Source: Miscanthus floridulus
Lineage: Eukaryota > Streptophyta > Magnoliopsida > Poales > Poaceae
Assembly: GCF_019320115.1 (NCBI RefSeq)
Contig: NC_089593.1
Coordinates: 16,074,900-16,138,899, forward strand
Direction: 5' to 3'
DNA length: 64,000 nt
Shown here: in pieces, positions 55,691-64,000 of the stretch
Position numbering within the stretch: position 1 is the stretch's first letter
Layout: every line of letters begins with the position of its first letter
Notes under the pieces: generated by a model
What the model was told of the DNA's origin: nothing
Database searches by the model: none
The model's input: only the letters and a program-made list of their open reading frames with translations
Position numbers and translations under genes: made by a program

Positions 55691-56241
55691 CCAAGCCAGT
55701 GCCGACCTTCATTTCATCCTTTTGGCAACCGAGTGATTCCATCAAGTAAAAGAAGAAAGGGAGATTGGATCAGAGGAGGTTTGCATCAAGATTGAAGGCT
55801 CTGGGACTTAGCTTTCGAATCTCATCTTCATCCTCTCTCTCAAGGTACCCTAATCCTAGACCACATCTAATCTAAGTGGTTAGGGCATGTTTTTGAAAAC
55901 CCTTCGGTAGAGATGCTACATTATCTGTCTAGAAGCTATGCCCAGAGTTTAGATTGGATTGGTTGAAGATTGAGCCAAGGGCCCTGGTTAGGGTTGTTGT
56001 CCGCTCATACCGGATGGGCAACAGAGCAGGTTTTGCTCCCTTGTTTCAATTTTCTCAGTGGTTGATTCTAGGACTAAGTTTAATTGTCTATTGTGTTTTG
56101 TGAACCTTGTGACCTAGTTTGGTTGAGGTGATTGCAAAGCATAGGATAATTACTCTTATTTTTATATTTCAACCGAAATAAGCTATCTCTTGGGCATGTA
56201 TCTAAAATTCATTACAAATCTTTGGATATAGGGCAATAGCC
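55691..56241. other. Junction between elements B and C
   Basis: Non-coding sequence between two oppositely oriented element genes. No LTR end, primer-binding site or target duplication was recognised, so how B and C meet is unresolved. Confidence 0.45.
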
Positions 56242-58086
56242 ATGAGTGGAAGACAGGAGCCTAGGTCCAAGCATAGGCATGATCCAGCATTAGAGAAATA
56301 CAAGAAGGCAAGGCTGGACTTGCATCCCAGATACAGTCAACAGGAGCAGGGCAGCAGTAGGAGACTCTCTAGAGCTACTAGGGGTGCTCCATAGTACAAA
56401 GAGGGAGACAACAATTCTTCCTCTAACACAGATACATAGGAGTATAGAGTGGAGTCCAGTAATAGAAAGAGGAAGAGCACTGACAGAGGTTCAAATGATG
56501 GCAGCTCAGATGATGAGCAAGAGATTGAGGAGGAGCAGGCAGTACCTCTAGTTCAGCACCAGCCAGGTTAGGGTATGCACTATGGCTTACTTGAGACACA
56601 TCCACCTAGTGTACCCTCTTATGTTTCTAGAGTTGATTATCGAGGGAAAGGCATGACTAGAAGAGCCAGAGATGAGAGGAGAATTGATCCAAGGAGCTTG
56701 CCTTGGATTCAGTTTGATCATCGATTTTAGACAGCCTTTCATATGGACTTCTATACTAGTGTAATCCTCACCAGAAACCCAGTGATTGTCAGATCTCAGT
56801 GGATTGATTGGCAGTATGTCAGAGAATTGCAGAAGTCCTCCATCGATCATGTTGTTGCTACTTGTGAGCGTATAGGGGTGTATGAGATCATGGAGTTCCA
56901 GCATGACTAGAACATAGAGGTGATAGCTCAATTCTATGCCACTCTGTATGTTGAGGAGGATGAGAGGTGTATGCACTGGATGCTTGAGGGCTAGTGGTAT
57001 AGTGTGGATTATGATGCTTTTGGAGCTCTACTTGGATTCTCAGAGGATGATCTTCAGAGAGACATGATCCACACAGAGTAGGTGTTGCCTCTAGAGTAGC
57101 TCGCCTACATGTACCCACCAGGAGGTGAGAGAGGAGCAGTGGGGAAGGTTCTAGGTCTTCACCCTACCTATAGATACCTAGACAGGATGTTCAAGAAGAC
57201 CATTAACTGTAAGGGTGGAGATAAGGGCAACATAGCAGACTATTCTAGGAACTTACTCCATAGGATTGCACTAAATGCACGACCCTTTAGTGTATCCAAC
57301 TTCATCTGGTGTGAGATCAGGAGTGCTGGAGAGAGGCCCCTCAAGGGATGTGGTTTTGCTCCCTACATTATGCACATGATTGAGCAGGTCACAGGGCATA
57401 CCTTTGAGTATGACAAGGTACATAAGGCCTTGAAGATAGTTGTAGATCTGCCTAAGATTAGAGTACCTCTAGTAGGTCTTGGGGGAGCAGCAACAGTAGT
57501 AGAGGTAGATGCACCTGTAGGTGGTGCAGCAGTAGGAGGAGCTTCCCTTCCACCACATGCTCCTTCACGTTCTTCTTCACGTCGCCTCAGTTCTCCTTCT
57601 CCTATTCGTAAGATGTTCAGTGCTATATTTGGGATGTGTAGAGACATCCAAAATAGGCAGCAGAAGGAGAGGGAGGCTAGGAGGAAGGACACTCGGACTC
57701 TGAAGTAGATTGCTGCTAGCCTTGAGCTTGATCCTCCTAGGTCTTCACTATCAGATGAGGTAGCCAGTGAGCCTGAGTCTAAGGAGCAGCAGCAGGCTAG
57801 GTACGACAGAGAGTTTGCTAAGTTTCTTCAGCGATAGGAGCAGCAACAGCAGCAGCACCCTAACACTTTACCACTATAGGCTCATGTGCCTACTCACTCT
57901 TAGCCATGTCCTAGTGCTGCAGATGAGTATGCTTTAGACTGGTGGGGTGACCTCATAGGTGGCTTCAGCTACTACGGTTCTAGTAGCTATGACCTATCTG
58001 GTGAGGGTGGTTCTCGCCCACCTGCTGCTCCATGCTCAGATGATGAAGGAGAAGGCAAAGACGGAGATGAAGATGGTGATGAGTGA
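56242..58086 (+). pseudogene. Element C transposon protein (Transposase_32-like), 12 in-frame TAG codons
   Basis: A single 615-codon frame runs from ATG 56242 to TGA 58084. No frameshift was detected. It contains twelve internal stops, all TAG (56392, 56437, 56569, 56728, 56908, 56992, 57079, 57097, 57706, 57835, 57877, 57901). The central part (AQFYATLYVEEDERCMHWML, YSVDYDAFGALLGFSEDDLQ, NLLHRIALNARPFSVSNFIW) resembles the putative plant transposon protein family carried by grass LTR elements. The N-terminus is basic and Ser-rich. The C-terminus has a Gln run and an acidic tail. Most stops sit where a Gln fits, including inside the Gln run. The function of the family is unknown. Confidence 0.82.
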
Positions 58087-58749
58087 TCACAACTTTCAGA
58101 GACAGCTTGCAACCCCTTTGTGCTTAGTATGTCATTGTTGGACTTTTGTGGTGATGGATGACAAAGGGGGAGAGAGACTGATTAAAACTTCAGGATGTTT
58201 GTTTCATTTGCTTATCTTTGTACCTAGAGATATGTACTGTAGCTGTAGTTTTTGAGCTCCGTTGATGTATCTTGAGTTTGAGATAGATTGTATCATGTGA
58301 GAGATGAGACTTATACTTATGCTTTATCTATGTATCTCTTGAGACATGATCTTTATTTATATTAGTGGCTTGTGGACTTGAGAAAATGTGTAATGAGTGC
58401 TATGTGTGACATACATGTGTTGTATTTATTTTCATAAGGACTATGCATGCTAGAATGAAAATGTTTGATGTGATGCTTTTATATTTATTCTTGTGTGATA
58501 TATCTTGTCATATGCATCACGCTTTTACTTTGTCACACACACTTGCACCCCACGGATGCAATAATTTAGGGTGAGTCTCCTATACATTTTAGTATGTGCA
58601 GTTAACATTTAAGGTCATTTTGTGAATTCTAGTCATAAACACATATTAAGGGGGAGCCTCTCATAAATCATTGAACCCAAAAACTTAAATGTTTATATCC
58701 TTTTGTAAGCTTTAATCAAGTTGTCATCAATCACCAAAAATGGAGAGAT
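58087..58749 (+). other. Element C untranslated region and polypurine tract
   Basis: Non-coding sequence. It ends with ATCAATCACCAAAAATGGAG and then AGAT, a degenerate polypurine tract equivalent to that of element B and Copia A. A GACAAAGGGGGAGAGA tract lies at about 58160. Confidence 0.6.
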
Positions 58750-60938
58750 TGAAAGTGCATCTAGCCCTTTAGTGGGTTTTGGATGATTGAATGATAACAT
58801 GATTAAAGGTCTAACATATTTGCTAAGTGTGGATAGGTAATAGATTATCTTATAGGTACTTAATAAAAGCTAAAATGATGTGTTGTTGTATAAACAATCT
58901 AGTTCAAGCATAAGACAACAATGCAAATGGAATTTATGCAAATGCTTATTTATTGTGGGATTTCCATATACTATGTGAAAGCAAGCACAGTAAGAATTAA
59001 TTAATGAGACATGAGGGATTGCATATGGAGTGGTCTCTTATTTGAAGCTTGCTAAATTGAAATGAAAATATAACAATATAAATGAATGGATGATTCAATA
59101 CAATATGTGACTTGATGGCTTGAGATGGTGAAGATAGCAAGGAAATGTTTCGAGGTACTAAGCAAGGGTGAAGGGCAAGCGACGGCTTGGCGGCCGAAGA
59201 ACCTAGCTAGGGTGAAGAAGAAAGTACTTGCATTTAGTTAAGGTACTAATCAAGCTAAGATGGTGATATTGATGTGGAGGATCAAATCTATATTGGACAA
59301 AGTGTTGGAAGTGACTTGATGCATTTGGAGTTATTCATATTTGATGAATGGAATCAAGTCACGTGCTCAAGATGGCTATGCTCAAGTGAAAAGAACAATA
59401 TCAATATGTTGGCACCCTTACTTGATGAAGATTGAAAGAGACGACATCAATTCAAAAGAGATCAACTCAAGCGGTATAAATTTGTTTTTCCTTTGATCTT
59501 GAGTTTAATAGGTATGCTGTACTATTAAGAGAGATGTATCATGTTGATAGATAATTATTCATAAGTGCTCATGCCAACACATGTGAGTTTTGAGTGTTTA
59601 AGAGACAAAAGAGCTAACTTGTTTTTTGCTGGTCTGGCGTATTGATACCGGATGTGTCCGGTATTTGCCCAGCCACGTTAAAATACTTGGTGTTCTCGGG
59701 TTGGTTCGTCGAGAGTTCTGACGGTCAGGAGTTTTGGCAATCGTCGGGAGTTTCGACGTCTTGTGCTTAACTGACTTGGAGAGTTGACTGCCTAGTCACA
59801 CCGGATGTGTCTGGTATTCTACCGGACGTGTCTAGTATTCTACCGGATGTGTCTGGTATAGTAGGCCAAAGCCCAACGGCTAGTTTTCAAATGAGCTAAG
59901 GGTCGGGAGTTCCGACGTGAGTTGGGAGTTCCAACGGTCGAGAGTTCCGGCATTCGTTGGGAGTTCCGACACCTCACATACTTTAACTCAGTTACCGTTG
60001 GCACAGTGTAAGTCATACCGTATGGCAACGGCTAGAAACAGCTAGTTTTTCAAAGGTGCTATAAATACCCCCAAGCCTCCACCTTTGGAGGTTGCTGATT
60101 CTGCTCGTTACAATACACGTTTTTAAGCTTTGCCAACTCTCCTAAATCCTCTCTTAATGAGTGTGTGATCCAAATTGCCAAATCCATTAGTGGGTTGAGA
60201 GAAATTCAAAAAGAGAGCAATCCAACCACTCGAGCACTTGTGCATATTATCAATCTTGTGATTTACATTTGTTACTCTTGGACTCTTCGGTCCTAGACGG
60301 TTAGGCGTCGCCGGAGAGCACCCGAGAGATTGTGGTGTGCCTCGGAAAGTTTGTAACGGTCGATTATGCCGCCTCGGAATCAACTAGTGGAAGGAGGAAA
60401 ATGAGTTGGAAAAGACTCCGGCTAGAGTGACCTTGGTGGTACCCTCTAGGGCTGACCTTCGCTGGGTCGCCCACAACCCCCTCAACGGAGAGTATGACTC
60501 AAACGAGTCTGAACTTCGGTAAAACAAATATCGTGTCTCAATTCGCATTTCATTTGATATTTGTGTTGCTCTAGCTCTTGTGCAGGTTCTCTATGTATCT
60601 TGTCATCTCTAGTAGGTACCTGCAGTTTGGTTTGAAGATAGAAATCGAAAGGAGCAAGTTTGGGGTTGTTCCACTGAAACCGTGTATACCGGACACGTCC
60701 GGTATTGGTTCCTGTGCCAAACTTAATTGCATTTTAATTTAACTCTTTGGTTGCATGAGTTTGGCTCCATAAACTTATTTAGTATCTTTTATATACTCTG
60801 TGACTAACTTGTGAGGGGTTGTATTACTTTGATTTGGAGTTTCCATTCATTACTAAATCATTTCCGCATTTAAATGTGTTAATTTTTAGAAACGCCTATT
60901 CACCCCTCCCCCCTCTAGGTGGCATCCTAGGTCCTTTC
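58750..60938 (+). repeat. 3' LTR of element C (~2.2 kb)
   Basis: It starts TGAAAGTGCATCTAGCCC after the polypurine tract. The end is near GTCCTTTC at 60938, but the expected terminal CA is not seen, so the border is approximate. The U3 part (59630-59960) has repeated ACCGGATGTGTCTGGTAT and GGGAGTTCCGAC units. TATAAATA is at 60060-60067. It shares the CTGTACTATTAAGAG motif with the LTRs of A and B. No 5' partner was found in the window. Confidence 0.72.
60060..60067 (+). promoter_or_regulatory. TATA box of the element C LTR
   Basis: TATAAATA followed by CCCCCAAGCC, downstream of the U3 repeat array. Confidence 0.65.
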
Positions 60939-60949
60939 CGTTGGAATAG

Positions 60950-61761
60950 GGTAGAATGGCGCATGCTCACTATGAGAACATCCAAAAGTTTATGGAGGTG
61001 ACATCTCACATGCATCCTTCCTTATTCATCTTAGTAGTGCCAATGAGCAACTTTTTAATTAGTATACATTGGATTGGATTGTTGAAATGCAGAGTGTTGT
61101 TCAGCACACCGGTATGCCTGCAATGATAGTTCCTCCTCCTCTGCCTCCTCCACCCGCACCTCCTATATATGCCAATTCACCACCTTCAAATCCCTTTCCC
61201 AACAATGTAAGCTTGGTATGTGCATTATTTATTCTCTCTTTTTTTTCTTTTTACCTTGCAAGTAACATAGGCACATGTCTTTGTTATTGCTCGAAAAATG
61301 GCACAAGCCTGTGTTTGGTAATTACACATTCCTTGGTAGAGAGGGCAGAACATTTTGTTTGCTAATCAGATATGGCTAAGTAATGTCAGTTGTAATGTCA
61401 TTCACAAAATATATTTCAACTAGTTTATTTTTGGCTTAATAGTGTCAGCTGTGTATAAGTAGCCTATGTTTGGCTCAGTAATATCAGCTGTACATCGCAC
61501 AGGACATGGAACTCGGCATTACCTTTCGGTACAATATATATTCAAACCTGTTATAGTTTTTTCCTCACACTTCCACTTATGTAATTGATTTTCATGTTTA
61601 ATTGACTAGGCTTGTACCGATGGCTCTTCCGTTGGAATAGAAACTCCTGATGAAACGTCGAGTAGAATTGCTCTTGGAAGATTCCGTGGCCATGAAAATG
61701 CAGCAACTACAAGTGGTGGTGGTACCTACTCTCCGCCGCCGGATGAATTTCCATCCTTTTG
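60950..61761 (+). pseudogene. 3' exons of an unidentified gene, probably transposon-derived
   Basis: Coding-like sequence with HYENIQKFMEVTSHMHP (about 60970) leads to an exon with MQSVVQHTGMPAMIVPPPLP, a proline run and NPFPNN, ending at a GTAAGCTTGG donor (61207). After an intron with a TTGACTAG acceptor (about 61610) the last exon encodes DGSSVGIETPDETSSRIALG and ends DEFPSF at TGA 61759. A proline-rich linker plus short final exon resembles the end of TNPA-like genes, but no domain is conclusive. It directly abuts the element C LTR, so its 5' part has been lost. Confidence 0.45.
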
Positions 61762-62830
61762 ACATCTTTTGTTGCCAAAACATGGCTTGGACCACATGTA
61801 GGCATGTTCTGTTGTCATAACATGCATGGATGACCAGAACTCCTTTTGGGTCTAGTGTTTGATTGTTTTGATGCTTAGTAGCCGTAATGTATTAGTGAAC
61901 ATCATAATTGTATTGTGATAATGTAATTCTCATTTTACGTTGATGTGAACATCATAATTGTACGTTGGAATTCTCATTTTTTTTGAATCCATGGGCCCGG
62001 CCTACTTTGATGTGAACGTTGCGGGGGAAGGTCCAAGCATAGCAGGGACATGTAAGTGGGCCCAAACCGATGGGCCAAACCCAAACTTGGGTGGCCAAGG
62101 CCTGCCCTCCTGTTTTCTCTCCCTCGCTCCTCACACAGGAAACGTGGGTGATCGATCATCTGCTCGCTTGTTTCGTTTATGGCGATCAGAATGAAGCTGC
62201 CAGCTTCTTCAATTCTTCTCTTCCTCTATTGTCGCATAAGAAAAAAAAAATGATGATACTATGAACTAGCTGAATCGGTATTGTTGGAGGTGACCTTACC
62301 TTATTTTAAAATCTGAAGGAGCGAAGGGGTCCATTTTATGATGGATGTGTCGGGCCTTGTATGGCATGGTCCTAGTCTTTCATAGTATCATCTTTTTGCA
62401 GGGGATGCAGAGAGGTAGATGTTTGGTACTACTACCCCTGTCCACGAAATAATGCAATTCTCGTTTTTCGCCGTGTGAGTTTTGACAATCCACCACGCTC
62501 CTCTACGAAGCCGTGCTCCAAGCTAGTAGTACCTGTCTAGAATATGCCTGCTCCATCGACCAGAATACACGCTACACAAAAAGATAAACACTGCGGCTGA
62601 TGGCTTGTTGCCATGGCCTCTGTATACGTTGCCAACTTAGTGTACGGTGTACCGAAAACCCAAAGTATGCAGAATGCAGCAGCACTAACAAAGCTGCCTC
62701 GGTTGGTCCAGTCCCAGTGCCTAAAAAGAAGGTCCGATTGTAGCATCAAGTAACTAGTGATTCGATCCATGTTAAGCCAAACCTATAGTTATACGATTAT
62801 ATAAACTAAATTAGACACAAAATCCTAATA
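61762..62830. other. Non-coding interval
   Basis: No gene was recognised. GTGAACATCATAATTGTA is directly duplicated at about 61895 and 61947. The segment is otherwise unremarkable. Confidence 0.5.
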
Positions 62831-62903
62831 GGGGATGTAGCTCAGATGGTAGAGCGCTCGCTTAGCATGCGAGAGGTACGGGGATCGATACCCCGCATCT
62901 CCA
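62831..62903 (+). tRNA. tRNA-Ala (anticodon AGC)
   Basis: 73 nt with a full cloverleaf. The acceptor stem is GGGGATG/CATCTCC (one G-U pair) with discriminator A. The D arm contains the A box TAGCTCAGATGG. The anticodon stem is CTCGC/GCGAG with loop TTAGCAT, so the anticodon is AGC at 62864-62866. The T arm is CGGGG/CCCCG with GATCGATAC in the B box position. There is no intron. CCA is not encoded, apart from the last A. A T run follows directly (62907-62914), fitting RNA polymerase III termination. It decodes GCU/GCC alanine codons. Confidence 0.97.
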
Positions 62904-62906
62904 TCT

Positions 62907-62914
62907 ATTTTTTT
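62907..62914 (+). terminator. Pol III terminator of tRNA-Ala
   Basis: A run of T residues immediately downstream of the tRNA. Confidence 0.75.
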
Positions 62915-63699
62915 TATTTTTGTTTCTTTCTGTTTATTTTTTATTCGTTTTGTTTCTGTTTTTGGGTTTAGATATGCTTTTTTTTTATTTCATTCATTCA
63001 CTCCTGCTGCTTTTTGGGGGGTTCAATTCATTCCTCTGGTCCGTTCTGCTTTTTAGGTCATTCATTCATCTCGTCCAAATCGAATCCGAACAATTTCCAA
63101 AGAACTTCTTTCGATGTGTTTCTGCTTTCTTTTTTCGGGTTCACTCCCCAAAGCGCTTCTATTGTTTCAAGCACACGTCGCTCTCTTTGGGCCTGGGCGC
63201 CCTGCAGGCTCTCGTTCATCCGTGCGGTATCGACGGAAAAAACCTGCGTACACGCGAGTTGACGAACGCTCATCGTCTCCTTTCCGCCCGCGACGACGGC
63301 TGGTGGGTCGCGTCGGCGTCGCGGCACATCCCACCGTCCCGACCCACACCGCAGATACAAGATTAGAATTAGAAAAGGAGTCCAGGCGCAGGCGTGCCGC
63401 CACAGTTGCCACCCACTGACCCCCCGCCGAATTCCCGAACCCGACGCAGGTAACGGGAACAGTTCGCAACCAGACCTCTCCCCACCGCGGAGTGTGCAAC
63501 GGCACAGCAGCCGAGCGCCGCATTACACACAGTCACGCACGCCACCACCACCACCACAGCCGCAGGTCCACAGTGTACACCGCCGGTCCGCCGCGCAGCA
63601 ACCGAGGGAGGCCGGGAGCGGCCCAGACAGCCCGCGCTCGGCACCACCACCACCACCACCCCACCCGACCCCCAGGCTCCCCCTCCCGGGCGAGCGGCG
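62915..63699 (+). promoter_or_regulatory. Upstream region and 5' leader of the ATL gene
   Basis: A T-rich stretch (62915-63170) passes into a GC-rich, CpG-dense segment (63195-63699) typical of grass 5' leaders. CACCACCACCACC-type repeats lie at about 63541-63560 and 63640-63662. No other gene is evident. Frames on both strands in the GC-rich part are composition artefacts. Confidence 0.45.
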
Positions 63700-64000
63700 A
63701 TGGGGTCGAGCATGGCGCTGGCGCTGGCGGGCTTCTGCTTCAGCGTGCTCTTCATCGTCTTCGTCTGCACGCGCCTGGCCTGCGCGCTCCTCCGCCGCAG
63801 CCGCCGCCGCGGGGGCCGCTCCCACCGCGCCGCCCCCGCGCTCCCGCAGCACTACGCCCACGACTACTACGCCGACCCCGACCCGTTCCCGTTCCACGCC
63901 GCCGCGGCGGCCGCCTCCCCCGGCCTCGATCCCGCCGCCGTCGCCGCCTTCCCCACCCGCGCCTACAACGCCGCAGCAGCACGCGCCTCCGAATCCGACG
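63700..64000 (+). CDS. ATL-type RING-H2 E3 ubiquitin ligase, N-terminal part (cut by window end)
   Basis: An open frame of 100 codons from ATG 63700 runs off the right edge. It shows the ATL layout: a hydrophobic segment at residues 5-25 (LALAGFCFSVLFIVFVC), a basic stretch (RRSRRRGGR, 32-40), a variable region, then the GLD motif GLDPAAVAAFPTRAY at residues 75-89. In ATL proteins the RING-H2 domain follows, which here lies beyond the window. Such proteins are membrane-anchored E3 ligases. The first ATG of the frame is used. The call rests on the membrane segment plus GLD arrangement. Confidence 0.8.
   Translation, partial: MGSSMALALAGFCFSVLFIVFVCTRLACALLRRSRRRGGRSHRAAPALPQHYAHDYYADPDPFPFHAAAAAASPGLDPAAVAAFPTRAYNAAAARASESD

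Noticed and set aside
56242..58086. Use of a non-standard genetic code (TAG read as glutamine) in this genome
   Set aside because: The host GT34 genes use standard stops, and plant nuclear genomes use the standard code. The pattern is restricted to transposon-related sequence, so methylation-driven decay is preferred.
63523..63982. Minus-strand Gly/Ala/Arg-rich frames over the right end
   Set aside because: They are antisense shadows of the GC-rich ATL leader and first exon.

Overview
This window reads as nuclear DNA from a grass (Poaceae). It looks like a panicoid of the maize/sorghum/sugarcane type. The evidence is CACTA elements with TTTGCCGAGTGC and TTTACCGAGTG subterminal repeats, Sirevirus-type Copia LTRs with GGGGGAG polypurine tracts, Tourist, Stowaway and MULE MITEs, GC-rich grass coding sequence and a family GT34 gene pair. 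No prokaryotic or organellar signal was seen. The organism call is an inference, not an identification.

Layout. (1) 1-4118: end of a CACTA DNA transposon whose transposase runs leftward off the window. It contains a ~0.8 kb-arm palindrome and is inserted in an exon of a decayed biotin-protein ligase gene (4119-8015, minus). That gene also carries a LINE-like retroposon in an intron. (2) 8070-13500: MITEs, a 1.76 kb internally deleted Copia with intact LTRs, target duplication and one open gag-RT fusion frame, and a MULE MITE nested in another MITE. (3) 14311-18069: two convergent GT34 glycosyltransferase genes, the only complete host protein genes in the window. One has lost the DXD motif. 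(4) 18569-30769: a complete 12.2 kb CACTA element with matched termini and a CCT target duplication, carrying TNP2-type and TNPA-like genes plus captured exons resembling the kinetochore protein ZW10. (5) 30770-38540: A+T-rich DNA with gene fragments (ankyrin, aconitase, one unknown), tandem repeats and two MITEs. (6) 38540-60940: nested retroelements. A LINE is broken by the LTR of element B. That LTR is split by a full-length 10.4 kb Sirevirus-like Copia (41228-51632, TSD CCCTT). The interior of B carries a solo LTR (53919-55267, TSD GTGGT) and abuts a related element C in the opposite orientation. (7) 60940-64000: a transposon-like 3' gene end, a tRNA-Ala(AGC), and the first exon of an ATL-type RING-H2 E3 ligase cut by the window edge.

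The most striking pattern is how the element genes are broken. Element C keeps one 615-codon frame with twelve internal stops, every one TAG. Element B, the CACTA TNPA-like gene and the aconitase fragment show the same excess of TAG where glutamine fits. The Copia shows TAA where CAA fits. The simplest reading is C-to-T decay of methylated CAG (CHG) sites, which is plant-specific silencing written into the sequence. Readthrough of amber as glutamine is a less likely alternative.
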